Of a stretch of 64,000 bases of DNA, positions 8,866 through 17,706 are shown one piece after another. The DNA comes from JAPOXR01 sp965199765 (GTDB lineage: Bacteria; Pseudomonadota; Alphaproteobacteria; Rhodobacterales; Rhodobacteraceae): assembly GCA_965199765.1 (NCBI GenBank), contig CBDATC010000002.1, positions 1-64,000 on the forward strand, given 5' to 3'. A program made the translations under genes and the position numbers. How positions within the stretch are numbered: the stretch's first letter is position 1; each line of letters opens with the position of its first letter. The notes beneath the pieces were generated by a model. It did no database searches. It saw nothing but the letters and a program-made list of their open reading frames with translations, and was not told where the DNA came from.

Positions 8866-10503
8866 TTACGACTGAGGTCTTTGGCTGCTGAATGCTGCGC
8901 TGACCAGCCGTTCGGTATAGGAAACCGTTGGGTTAGCGAGCACGTCAGCTGTTGATCCCGCCTCGACGATGTTGCCATTCTGCATGACAATCACATTGTG
9001 GCACAACGCCTTAACCACCTTCAGATCATGGCTGATGAACAGGTAGCTGAGATTGTGCTTTCGCCTGAGGTCGCGCAGCAAGTCGATGATCTGCGCCTGG
9101 ATTGAGAGATCCAAAGCTGATGTGGGTTCGTCCAGCAGGATAAACTGCGGCCTCAATATCATCGCGCGGGCAATGGCGATCCTTTGTCTCTGGCCTCCGG
9201 AAAATTCATTCGGAAACCTATCCATCACGCTTGGATCCATCTGAACTTCGGTCAGCGCTTCGCGAATCAACTCCTCTCGTTCGTGTGAATTTTTTCCAAT
9301 ACCGTTGACGATCAGACCTTCACCGACAATCTGCCGGATGATCATCCTTGGATTCAAAGATGAAAACGGGTCCTGAAACACAACCTGAAGATCAGTTCTG
9401 TGTGGACGCATTTCCTTGCGGCTTAATTGATCGATTCGATCACCGCGGAAGTGGATTTTGCCCTTCGTGGCGGCCTGAAGACGAATCAGTGTCATCCCCA
9501 AGGTTGACTTGCCTGAACCGCTCTCGCCGACAATGCCCAAGGTCTCACCAGACCTCACAGCCAATGATATGTCGTTCACCGCGATCAGTTCCATGGTCTT
9601 TCGGTTCAGAAAGCTTCCATGTTTGATTTTGAAAACATTTCGAATCCTGTCGCCGCGTATAACCTCGTCGGCGCCGTCCGGTAAGGGATCAGGGGATCCT
9701 GATGGTTCGCTGTCGATCAAATGGCGTGTGTACGGGTGCTGCGGATTTGCAAACACATCAGCGGTTGTTCCGGTTTCAAGAATTTTACCATACCGCATGA
9801 CACAGACCCGATCCGAAATTTGCCGGACGACGCCAAGGTCGTGCGTAATCAAGATAATCGCCATGCCATGGCTTCGCTGCAGATCCTTCAACAAAGTCAA
9901 AATATCTGCCTGAACCGTAACGTCCAATGCAGTGGTTGGTTCATCAGCAATCAATAGTTTGGGATCGTTTGCCAATGCCATGGCAATCATGACGCGTTGT
10001 CTTTGTCCGCCAGACAGTTGATGCGGATATTGTGAGAACCTTGCATCGGGTTCGGGAATCCGAACTTCATCCAATAGCCGCAGAACCTGTTCCCTTGCAT
10101 GATTCTTCGAAACATTCCGGTGGCGGCGGATAATTTCAACCACTTGATCGCCGATGCGGTAGATTGGATTGAGACTGGTTAAGGGCTCTTGAAAGATCAT
10201 CGTGATCTGATTGCCCCGAATGCGCTGCATTTCGATCTCGGAAAGCTTTGTCAGGTCTTGACCATCAAAATGCACCCGTGAATTTCGACCAAGGTCAGCG
10301 TTGTCGGCAAGCATCCCCATAACCGCCCGTGCGGTAACGGATTTGCCAGAGCCGCTTTCTCCGACGATGGCCAGGGTTTCGCCCTTCTCCACAAAAAAAC
10401 TGCTCCCGCGGACAGCCGAAACCATTCCGCCGACAGTTCGAAAGTCAACTGTGATGTCCTGAACCTCCAGAAGAGGAGGAATTGAACCGGTGCGCTCAGC
10501 CAC
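8866..10503 (-). CDS. ABC transporter, fused double ATP-binding protein (DppD-DppF type)
   Basis: A 545-residue protein holding two complete ABC ATPase domains. The first has GESGSGKSVTA, signature LSGGQRQRV and Walker B LLIADEPTTALD. The second has GESGSGKSTLG, signature FSGGQRQRI and Walker B ILLDEPTSALD. Each half is followed by the extended C-terminal segment of peptide/opine-type transporters. Such fusions replace separate DppD and DppF subunits. It overlaps the upstream permease gene by 8 nt. Substrate is inferred from context: galactosides rather than peptides. Confidence 0.94.
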   Translation of the reverse strand: MAERTGSIPPLLEVQDITVDFRTVGGMVSAVRGSSFFVEKGETLAIVGESGSGKSVTARAVMGMLADNADLGRNSRVHFDGQDLTKLSEIEMQRIRGNQITMIFQEPLTSLNPIYRIGDQVVEIIRRHRNVSKNHAREQVLRLLDEVRIPEPDARFSQYPHQLSGGQRQRVMIAMALANDPKLLIADEPTTALDVTVQADILTLLKDLQRSHGMAIILITHDLGVVRQISDRVCVMRYGKILETGTTADVFANPQHPYTRHLIDSEPSGSPDPLPDGADEVIRGDRIRNVFKIKHGSFLNRKTMELIAVNDISLAVRSGETLGIVGESGSGKSTLGMTLIRLQAATKGKIHFRGDRIDQLSRKEMRPHRTDLQVVFQDPFSSLNPRMIIRQIVGEGLIVNGIGKNSHEREELIREALTEVQMDPSVMDRFPNEFSGGQRQRIAIARAMILRPQFILLDEPTSALDLSIQAQIIDLLRDLRRKHNLSYLFISHDLKVVKALCHNVIVMQNGNIVEAGSTADVLANPTVSYTERLVSAAFSSQRPQS

Positions 10504-11629
10504 TGGAATAGGGATCCATCGCGTCGCGCAAACCGTCGCCGAAGGCGTTGAAGGCCAGCACAGACAAAATTATCATTCCGACCGGAGACATCATCCAAGG
10601 CGCTGCCGAGAATGATTGAAAGTCCAGAATCTGATTCAGCATCACACCCCAGCTGATCATCGGTGGCTGTATGCCAACGCCAAGAAAAGACAGAAAACTT
10701 TCCAAGAGAATCACTTCAGGCAGCTGAAATGTTGCCCATACTATGAGATGCGACGCGATGTTCGGAACAATGTGACGAAACAGAATGCGCCGATCAGAAG
10801 CGCCGACAGCTTCGGCCGCGCGCACATATTCAAGGCGACTCATTGAAATGACTTTACCGCGCACCTCACGGGATAGGTCCGGCCAGCGCAGGAGCATAAG
10901 AATGGCGGCAAACAGAATAAAGACAAGCAGCGGGTCAGCGCGCCTCGGCAGCAAAGCGGTCAGTGCAAGATAAAGCGGCAGATCCGGGAAAGCTTTGAAG
11001 AATTCGACAAAGCGCTGCATGATCAAATCATAGGCTCCGCCGAAATACCCGGCTGTCACACCGATAAGGGTTCCGATAAAGAGCGCTGCCGCCATCACGA
11101 CGACCCCCATCAAGAGAGAAATTTGTGTTCCCCATATCGTGCGCGAAAACACATCCCGACCGAGATTGTCGGTTCCGAGCAAATGAACGCGTGAACCTTC
11201 GTCTGTTCCAAACAGATGAAGCGTCATAGGTATGCCGAACAGCGACCATTCGCTTCCTGACACAAAGAATCGGATGACGCTTTTCTTTGCCGGATCCCGC
11301 GCGAACGTGATCTCAAATGTGTTGGGATCCATTTTCTCGGCATAGCCGTAGACAAAGGGCCTTTGAAATCCGTTTCCCGCTTCATAGATTTTGATCCATT
11401 GGGGCGGTGTGTAAAGTAGACTTCGGTCCGTCTCGGTAGGAGAATAAGGTGCAATAAATCCAGCAAATATGCCGGAAAGCACGACTAGGATGCAGGTCGC
11501 CAATCCAAACATCGCGTAAGTGTTTCTTTGGAATCGGCGGCGAACCAGCTGCCAGTAAGTAAACGAATTCGCGGATATGGCCTCCGCATTCATTGACTCG
11601 TCAGGATGGGTGGGGGCTTGTTCAGTCAT
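10496..11629 (-). CDS. ABC transporter permease, DppC/AgpC type
   Basis: A 377-residue inner membrane permease of the peptide/nickel/sugar (family 5) class. One N-terminal helix (about residues 40-62) is followed by a roughly 100-residue periplasmic insert, then the five-helix core. The EAA loop that contacts the ATPase reads EAVGASDRRILFRHIVPN. It is longer than ordinary DppC (about 300 aa) because of the insert, a feature of the sugar-type members of this class. Start and upstream stop share one base (TGATG), so translation is coupled to the first permease. Confidence 0.92.
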   Translation of the reverse strand: MTEQAPTHPDESMNAEAISANSFTYWQLVRRRFQRNTYAMFGLATCILVVLSGIFAGFIAPYSPTETDRSLLYTPPQWIKIYEAGNGFQRPFVYGYAEKMDPNTFEITFARDPAKKSVIRFFVSGSEWSLFGIPMTLHLFGTDEGSRVHLLGTDNLGRDVFSRTIWGTQISLLMGVVVMAAALFIGTLIGVTAGYFGGAYDLIMQRFVEFFKAFPDLPLYLALTALLPRRADPLLVFILFAAILMLLRWPDLSREVRGKVISMSRLEYVRAAEAVGASDRRILFRHIVPNIASHLIVWATFQLPEVILLESFLSFLGVGIQPPMISWGVMLNQILDFQSFSAAPWMMSPVGMIILSVLAFNAFGDGLRDAMDPYSSG

Positions 11630-12636
11630 CAGCTTGGGGATGTCAGGGTTGCCTGACGGACGCGGGGGTCCAAAAGAGCGAGTAAGAGATCGGCCACAAC
11701 GTTTCCGATGACAATGATAACCGAAATTATCAGAAAAATTGCTGCGATAACCAGCATGTCGCGCGAGGCGATGGAACTCAGAATCAAGGGGCCGATTGTG
11801 GGTATGCCAAGCACAATGGCAATTTCAAGCTCTCCCTTGATCATGTAGTCAAAGCGCGTTCCCATATTCATGATCACCGGGTGAAGCGCATTCGGAATCG
11901 CGTGCACGATCATGATCCGCCGGCGCGAGAGCCCCTTGGCCCGCGCGGTTTCCACATATTGCGAATTCATCACATCCAGCAGATTGCCGCGCATCATCCG
12001 CAGCGTATAGGCCTGACCGGCCCAGATCGAAATCAATAGAATTGGCCAGACATGCTTAAACAGGTCCCAGAGTTTGCCGAAGGACCAGTGGTCCTGAATG
12101 ACATACTTCGCAGAGTTGAACGCTCCGATATATGGTGAGTGCCAGACAAAGGCGAGAAAATAGAGGATGATCAATGCGATGATGAATTTCGGAATGACAA
12201 TGCCGAGGAAGGCGATCAGCGTCGCGAGGTTATCTCCGATTTTGTATTGGTTGACAGCGGCATAGATGCCGAGGAGCGCACCGAGAATCTGACCGACGAT
12301 CAGTGTAACGATTGCAATGCCGATCGAGCGCGGCAGTCTTGTTCCTATGACGTCCAGAACAGGCTGACTGTGAAAGAACGAGTAGCCGAAATCCCATTCT
12401 GTGACGATACCTTTCACCCATCGCAGATATTGCATCCAGACTGGTTTATCCAAGCCGAGCGTGACCCGCATAGCCTCCGCTTGAGGAAGTAATTCGTCGC
12501 GGCCTTGGCCTGTCATGCGCATGGTCGCATTGAGCCAAGTGTCGACATAGTCGCCCGGCACTGCGACAATCAGTCCGAAAGCGACCATCGAAATGCCGAT
12601 GAGCAGCGGAATACAGGCGAGAATCCGCTGGATCAT
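11629..12636 (-). CDS. ABC transporter permease, DppB/AgpB type
   Basis: A family-5 permease of 335 residues from the ATG at 12636; its N-terminus MIQRILACIPLLIGISMV matches DppB-like proteins, whose first helix starts at the very N-terminus. The frame also stays open to an ATG at 12702 (357 aa), but those 22 extra codons lie over a perfect 9-bp hairpin, so the inner start is preferred. A ribosome site is weak for either. Six membrane segments are visible, and the EAA loop is ETARAKGLSRRRIMIVHAIP. It pairs with the following permease to form the channel. Confidence 0.9.
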   Translation of the reverse strand: MIQRILACIPLLIGISMVAFGLIVAVPGDYVDTWLNATMRMTGQGRDELLPQAEAMRVTLGLDKPVWMQYLRWVKGIVTEWDFGYSFFHSQPVLDVIGTRLPRSIGIAIVTLIVGQILGALLGIYAAVNQYKIGDNLATLIAFLGIVIPKFIIALIILYFLAFVWHSPYIGAFNSAKYVIQDHWSFGKLWDLFKHVWPILLISIWAGQAYTLRMMRGNLLDVMNSQYVETARAKGLSRRRIMIVHAIPNALHPVIMNMGTRFDYMIKGELEIAIVLGIPTIGPLILSSIASRDMLVIAAIFLIISVIIVIGNVVADLLLALLDPRVRQATLTSPS

Positions 12637-12675
12637 GAAAAGGGCGAGTCCCAATTCGTCGTTTCCGTCGGGGGT

Positions 12676-12700
12676 GCGGGCCTTAGGTTTTAAGGCCCGC
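12676..12700 (-). promoter_or_regulatory. Intercistronic hairpin between binding-protein and permease genes
   Basis: A perfect 9-bp inverted repeat, GCGGGCCTT and AAGGCCCGC, with a 7-base loop. It starts 12 nt after the binding-protein stop codon. No T-run follows, so it is not a classical terminator. In other ABC operons a stem after the binding-protein gene protects or partly attenuates the mRNA so that binding protein is made in excess; that role is inferred here. Confidence 0.55.
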
Positions 12701-12711
12701 ATCCGTTGCGT

Positions 12712-14733
12712 TTAGTAGGTCGGGATCGTTCCCGGCAGCAGCTCTTCGATTTGATCTTCTGCAGCCACCCAAAGCCGTTCCCTGACCACTCCATCTTCAG
12801 CCCACTCAAACATGAACACTGGTGTGCCCGGATGCGCGTTCCTGATTCTCTTGTTGATCAGGAGCGCGGCGGGAGCTTGGGTAAGACCGAGCGTGTAGAC
12901 GTTCTCGGTCCAATTTCGTTGGATGACCCTTGCGGCTTCAGCGGCTTCCTCCGCGTCCCAAGTCTCCTGGATGGTGTTCACCGCTTCCACCATTTCTGCT
13001 TCAAACGGGAAGAGATTGCGATTTCCGTTATCCGCTTGGTGCCAGTCGGGACAATTGTCCGAAATTGGGACATAGTCGCATGTCTGACGGGTCGGGACTA
13101 ACCAATGGTGCCGACGCTCCAGCATGTTGAAGTTTCCGGAGTCGGCAACGATTTCCTGATCCTCGACCGGTTTTGGAAGGATCGTGATTCCAATATCGGC
13201 CATCATCGCGACAAATGCATCAACCTGCTTTTTGTCGGTTGGTTCAGAAGAATCATACACGAGGTCGATCACGATATCCCCGCCGGTGTTCGGCAGGTTG
13301 CGCTGACCATTGCCGTCAGTATCGGTAACACCCAGCGCGTCCAGCATTTCACCAGCTTTGGCGGTATCATACGGATAGAACACGGTCGCATTCACATCGT
13401 AATACGGGGATCCGACCGAGAAGCCGCCCGGGTATACGTAAGTGAACGGTCCGCGGGCAATCGACTGACCGATGGCTGCGCGGTCAAGAGCGTGACTCAG
13501 AGCAACGCGGAACTCCTTGGTTCGGAACAATCCTCGCAGCTCGGCGTCGACATCATCCTCAACCCCGAGTGTTTCCGAGAAGTTCATTTCCACTTCCCAA
13601 GACAGAACACGCGGTCCGAACTGAGCTTTGGTCGGCGAGTCTGCGGCTTGGCTCTGCTTCAGCGCTTCCACATAATTGCCTGGGTTTTCCATATTGGAGA
13701 AATCGCCGGTGCCTGCAACAGCCTGCGTTGTGCGGTCAGACCATGTGGTCAGCTTGAAATGCATTTCGTTCAAATAAGGCAGCTGATTACCGGCTTCGTC
13801 GACCTTCCAATAAAAGGGGTTGCGGCGCATGATCACGATTTCGTCCGGCTTGTGCAAAACCGGAACCCAAGGCCCCATGACAACAGGCGGCACTTGATCG
13901 GACGGTAAAGCGGTTCGATAACTGTCATATGTGGCATCGGAATTATACTTCGGATGTTTGTCCATCAGGATATGGCTCGGACCGGGACATCCTTGAATAT
14001 AGGCCAGCGACCAAATTCTTGACGGGCCCTGCGGCTCGGTGAAATTGAATTGAATCGTTGAATCGTCAATGATGTTCAACGTGGTGCCTTCGCCCATACC
14101 GTTCGGCGACATCCTGGATGTAACATTTTCATCTTGCACGTTGTCTTCCCACCAGAACTGGACATCGGCCGAATCAAACGGATCGCCATCTGACCAGTGT
14201 GCTCCTTCCACCAGATTCATGGTGAGTGAAGTTCGGTCGTCGTTCCAACTCCAATCTTTGGCTAAGTTGGGAAGTGGTCCGGTCTGATCTTCAGCTTTCA
14301 CTTGCCAAAGCGGTCCAACCCGCACAAGACATTCCTGCATGGCCATGTTTATGCCGCCCCAGCCTTGGTGCTGACCTGCCATCCAGTTCCAGCCTTCCGG
14401 TCGACCGCCGATCACATGACGGAACACTCCGCCATATTCTCCGATTCCATCAACCATAGCTCCGGTTTTGTGAACCAAAGGTTCATCTGGAAGACGCTCT
14501 TCAACAGGGGGCAGTGCGCCGGAATCGACTAAGTCGGAAAGAAACGGAGCTTCCGAATAGCTTCCGGGAGCAGCGTAAGTCCATAAGTCTTCGCGGCCAA
14601 TAAGCTCATACTCTAAATTCGACATGCTTTGCTCGGGCGGCATCGTATCCGCCGTTGCCATCGCCGCCGACAGGCAAGTCAAGCAAGTGCCGGACAACAA
14701 GGCGATGCGTGCCCTGTTTTTGGATTTTATCAT
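12712..14733 (-). CDS. ABC transporter substrate-binding protein, family 5 (AgpA-like galactoside type)
   Basis: A 673-residue periplasmic solute-binding protein. A signal peptide covers about residues 1-28 (basic start, hydrophobic core, ATA-D cleavage region). The SBP_bac_5 fold follows, with WSDGDPFDSADVQFWW near residues 180-195 and a central region on re-entry strands. It is longer than DppA (about 530 aa), as are the AgpA-type alpha-galactoside binding proteins of rhizobia. A near-perfect Shine-Dalgarno, AGGAGGT, lies 5 nt before the ATG, predicting strong translation. First gene of the transporter operon, divergent from the AraC regulator. Galactoside specificity is inferred from neighbours. 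Confidence 0.9.
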   Translation of the reverse strand: MIKSKNRARIALLSGTCLTCLSAAMATADTMPPEQSMSNLEYELIGREDLWTYAAPGSYSEAPFLSDLVDSGALPPVEERLPDEPLVHKTGAMVDGIGEYGGVFRHVIGGRPEGWNWMAGQHQGWGGINMAMQECLVRVGPLWQVKAEDQTGPLPNLAKDWSWNDDRTSLTMNLVEGAHWSDGDPFDSADVQFWWEDNVQDENVTSRMSPNGMGEGTTLNIIDDSTIQFNFTEPQGPSRIWSLAYIQGCPGPSHILMDKHPKYNSDATYDSYRTALPSDQVPPVVMGPWVPVLHKPDEIVIMRRNPFYWKVDEAGNQLPYLNEMHFKLTTWSDRTTQAVAGTGDFSNMENPGNYVEALKQSQAADSPTKAQFGPRVLSWEVEMNFSETLGVEDDVDAELRGLFRTKEFRVALSHALDRAAIGQSIARGPFTYVYPGGFSVGSPYYDVNATVFYPYDTAKAGEMLDALGVTDTDGNGQRNLPNTGGDIVIDLVYDSSEPTDKKQVDAFVAMMADIGITILPKPVEDQEIVADSGNFNMLERRHHWLVPTRQTCDYVPISDNCPDWHQADNGNRNLFPFEAEMVEAVNTIQETWDAEEAAEAARVIQRNWTENVYTLGLTQAPAALLINKRIRNAHPGTPVFMFEWAEDGVVRERLWVAAEDQIEELLPGTIPTY

Positions 14734-14783
14734 TAGTACCTCCTGATCAAGTTGAGTCTAATTTAACTGTCGTTGCAAAAAAC

Positions 14784-14823
14784 ACAAATCTTCCGATTTC
14801 GTCTTGCGATTTTCCTGATTTGT
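14784..14823. promoter_or_regulatory. Candidate operator in the divergent agpA-like/araC intergenic region
   Basis: Inverted arms ACAAATC (14784-14790) and GATTTGT (14817-14823) enclose two direct repeats CGATTT at 14794 and 14808, 14 bp apart. The segment lies between the divergent starts at 14733 and 14907, where an AraC/MelR-type protein would bind. Assignment rests on position and repeat symmetry only. Confidence 0.3.
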
Positions 14824-14906
14824 ATTTACCAATCGTCTACCGCTGCAATTAATGGTGATCGAGCCGTTAACGAGGCAAAAAACCAAAGGTACTGCTTGGG
14901 CCGTGA

Positions 14907-15785
14907 ATGCAGAGTCTAGACTTCGAGCGACCCTATCTGGAATATGCTGACCACAGGCGGGTTCCAGACCGTGCGGAGTTTCAGATCGAATCGCACGTTC
15001 CAAAACCATTCAAGACAGCCTATCACCATCACTCGTCGATCGAGGTTAATTTTTTAATGGGCTGCAAAATGGTTTATTCGTTTTCGGGTAAGCAGGTTGC
15101 CGTTGATGCTGGTCGGATAATAGTTTTTTGGGGAGCGGCGCCTCACGGAGTTGTGAGCGTCGCGGGTTCCGGGCGGATCGTCAACATTTATGTTTCGCTT
15201 GCGCAGATTTTGCGGTGGAATTTGCCGGAAGCGATGGTGGGAACGCTGGCTGGAGGTGCTGTGATTGCCGCTCGAACAGCGAAGAGCATGGACCAAGATT
15301 ATTTTCTGCGCTGGTCCGAAGATTATCAGCGTGAAACCACCGCTTGGCGCGGTTTGCTGCGCGGAGAGATTGAAATGCGATTACGCCGTTTGGCGCTTGA
15401 GGGCTACGACGTTTTGCTGGCGGGAACATCTGTGCCGGGAGTGGAAGCGCCCGCCGGTATTGCCATGCGGCATGTGGAACGGATGCTGCGGTATATTTCC
15501 GAAAATTTCGCGGCGGCGATCTGTGTTCCTGATGTCGCGAATCACGTTAATCTCTCGCCAAGCCACACGATGGCGCTTTTCCGCAAGACAGTGGGGGTTC
15601 CAATCAAAGCGCATATCAACCGCACTCGGATCAGTCACGCTCAAATGATGCTCGCGAACACAGACAACAAAATTATCACTGTCGCAATGGAAAGCGGTTT
15701 CAATTCGCTATCGAGCTTCTATTCTGCATTCCAAGCGCATGAAGGCATGACCCCAGCCGCCTTTCGCCGCGCCGTTCGTTACTGA
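14907..15785 (+). CDS. AraC family transcriptional regulator (MelR/AgpT-like)
   Basis: A 292-residue regulator. The N-terminal cupin sensing domain (about residues 25-130) includes YHHHSSIEVNFLMGC and FWGAAPHGV, as in MelR. The C-terminal double helix-turn-helix (about 195-290) includes DVANHVNLSPSHTMALFRK and VAMESGFNSLSSFYSAF, with the terminal MTPAAFRR. It lies between the divergent transporter operon and the galactosidase genes, so it is the likely activator of both in response to melibiose-like sugars. Its stop overlaps the convergent gene at 15779 by 7 nt. Confidence 0.9.
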   Translation: MQSLDFERPYLEYADHRRVPDRAEFQIESHVPKPFKTAYHHHSSIEVNFLMGCKMVYSFSGKQVAVDAGRIIVFWGAAPHGVVSVAGSGRIVNIYVSLAQILRWNLPEAMVGTLAGGAVIAARTAKSMDQDYFLRWSEDYQRETTAWRGLLRGEIEMRLRRLALEGYDVLLAGTSVPGVEAPAGIAMRHVERMLRYISENFAAAICVPDVANHVNLSPSHTMALFRKTVGVPIKAHINRTRISHAQMMLANTDNKIITVAMESGFNSLSSFYSAFQAHEGMTPAAFRRAVRY

Positions 15786-16231
15786 ACGGCAAGTTGAATC
15801 ACCGCGCTCTCGGGAACAAACCGGGCAGCGAGCGACGGACGTTCCTCAATCCACGCTTTTGTGAACCGGTGAACTCCATCCAAGATCATGAGTCGTCCGC
15901 GGTTGCGATAAAGATCAAGCGGAAATTTCATGGAAGCGTCGAATATTCTTCTGCGTTCAGCTGGTGCGCGTTCCGGATAGGCGATCACTTCACGTGGAGT
16001 AACCCGATAGGGAACACCGGCTGCATTCGACCATATGGGAACATCCAAGTGCCATGCGAGATCACAGATCGGGACGGTTACAATGGGAAGGTTTAATTTC
16101 CATATCGCTTCGACATCCCAGTCGATCGAGTACCAGAACTGGGAAATGACCGGCGGATGCTGTTCCATTTCAATTCCTGACCGCTCGTAATATATTTCCG
16201 AAACCCTATCATACAGATACGGTAGTTTCAC
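15779..16231 (-). CDS. Small hypothetical protein with ParB/Srx-like DGVHR motif
   Basis: A 150-residue soluble protein that I cannot name. Near residue 118 RLMILDGVHRFTKAW resembles the D-G-x-H-R active-site motif of the ParB/sulfiredoxin fold, and the preceding FPLDLYRNRG suits the strand before it. The N-terminal half is rich in Trp and Tyr (SQFWYSIDWDVEAIW, CDLAWHLDVPIW). Strand and position are unusual: it lies head to tail against araC (7-nt overlap at the stops) and diverges from the GH4 gene. Reading it as ParB-like is tentative; codon use looks normal, so the gene is probably real. Confidence 0.6.
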   Translation of the reverse strand: MKLPYLYDRVSEIYYERSGIEMEQHPPVISQFWYSIDWDVEAIWKLNLPIVTVPICDLAWHLDVPIWSNAAGVPYRVTPREVIAYPERAPAERRRIFDASMKFPLDLYRNRGRLMILDGVHRFTKAWIEERPSLAARFVPESAVIQLAVQ

Positions 16232-16290
16232 GAAAGTCGTCAGGGCTTGAATCTGCGCCGCACGAGATGACGCAAGAAAGGACGCTGAAA

Positions 16291-17664
16291 ATGGGTGCCA
16301 AGCCGAAAATTGCCTTTATAGGCGCCGGTTCGACGGTCTTTCTGAAGAATATTGTGGGAGACCTCTTATGCCGCGACGCGCTGTCCGAGGCTCATATTGC
16401 ATTAATGGATATTGATCCGCAGCGTTTAGCCGATGCGGAAATCGTGGTTCGAAAACTGGCGAAGACCAAAGGCGTCAGCCCGACAATCACCGTACACGGC
16501 AACCAGCGAGAAGCTGTCGACTGTGCGGATTTCGTGATTGTCGCATTTCAGATCGGCGGATATAAACCGGCTACAGTCAGAGATTTCAGCATTCCGAAAT
16601 CCTATGGACTGCGGCAGACTATCGGCGATACGCTGGGTATCGGTGGAATCATGCGCGGTCTTCGGACTGTTCCGCACCTATGGCGGCTTTGCGAGGACAT
16701 GCGAGCGGTCTGCCCTGATGCCCTGATGCTGCAATATGTCAATCCGATGGCGATCAATTGCTGGGCGATCGCGGAGAAGTTTCCTGACATCCGGGTCGTC
16801 GGTCTTTGCCACTCTGTTCAGGGCACAGCCAAAGATCTCGCAAATGACCTGGAAATTCCCATTGATAAAATTCGGTACCGCTGTGCCGGAATCAATCATG
16901 TGGCGTTCTTTCTCAACTTTGAAGAGCGCTTGGAGAATGGAAGCTACCGAGACTTATATCCAGATCTGATTGCGGCGTATGAATCAGGCAAAATTCCGAA
17001 ACCCAACAGCTGGAATCCACGCTGTCCAAATCTTGTGCGCTATGAAGTCCTGAAGCATCTCGGATATTTTGTAACCGAGAGTTCAGAGCATTTTGCCGAA
17101 TATGTGCCTTGGTACATTAAGGACGGGCGGGAAGACATCATTGAACGTTTTCAGATTCCATTGGATGAGTATCTGACCCGCTGCGAACTGCAGATCGAGG
17201 AGTGGAATACATTATCCAAAGAATTGCGGGATGCCGATACCATCGAAACCGAACAGAGCCACGAATACGCATCCGATATCATGAATTCGGTCTGGACCGG
17301 CGAAGCTTCTATCATTTACGGCAACGTCCCGAACAGCGGACTCATCACATCTCTACCCGATGGCTGTTGTGTCGAAGTTCCCTGCCTTGTCGATCAAAAC
17401 GGGATTCAGCCGGTCAAAGTCGGTTCCCTTCCACCTCAGCTTACAGCATTGATGCGAACCAATATCAATGTGCAGGAATTGACGGTAGCGGCGCTGATCA
17501 AAGAAAATCGCCGTCATATTTTTCACGCGGCGTTGATGGATCCGCATACCGCAGCTGAACTGGATCCTGAGCAGATCCAAAATATGGTTGATGATCTTCT
17601 GCTGGCCCATAAGGGATGGCTTCCGTCTTGGATGAGCGGCGGTTTGCCGCTCAAAGCCGCGTAG
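16291..17664 (+). CDS. melA: GH4 family alpha-galactosidase / alpha-glucosidase (MelA/LplD-like)
   Basis: A 457-residue NAD- and Mn-dependent glycoside hydrolase of family 4. The N-terminus MGAKPKIAFIGAGST is the Rossmann motif, followed by LMDIDPQRL. Metal ligands are visible as Cys173 in GLCHSVQG and His203 in GINHVAF, close to family numbering, with YVNPMA before them. The ATG at 16291 has AGGA 8 nt upstream; an in-frame ATG at 16267 would add 8 residues. GH4 enzymes hydrolyse by an oxidation-elimination-addition route in the cytoplasm. An alpha-galactosidase role suits the Agp-like transporter and MelR-like regulator; alpha-glucosidase or galacturonidase activity cannot be excluded. Confidence 0.88.
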   Translation: MGAKPKIAFIGAGSTVFLKNIVGDLLCRDALSEAHIALMDIDPQRLADAEIVVRKLAKTKGVSPTITVHGNQREAVDCADFVIVAFQIGGYKPATVRDFSIPKSYGLRQTIGDTLGIGGIMRGLRTVPHLWRLCEDMRAVCPDALMLQYVNPMAINCWAIAEKFPDIRVVGLCHSVQGTAKDLANDLEIPIDKIRYRCAGINHVAFFLNFEERLENGSYRDLYPDLIAAYESGKIPKPNSWNPRCPNLVRYEVLKHLGYFVTESSEHFAEYVPWYIKDGREDIIERFQIPLDEYLTRCELQIEEWNTLSKELRDADTIETEQSHEYASDIMNSVWTGEASIIYGNVPNSGLITSLPDGCCVEVPCLVDQNGIQPVKVGSLPPQLTALMRTNINVQELTVAALIKENRRHIFHAALMDPHTAAELDPEQIQNMVDDLLLAHKGWLPSWMSGGLPLKAA

Positions 17665-17706
17665 GCAGACGTCGGAAGTTCGGCAAGAACAGGTCGGCAC
17701 GGCAGA

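Noticed and set aside
13105..13908. Long 267-codon plus-strand frame
   Set aside because: Lies fully antisense to the clear substrate-binding protein gene and shows no family motif; it is a codon-bias shadow.
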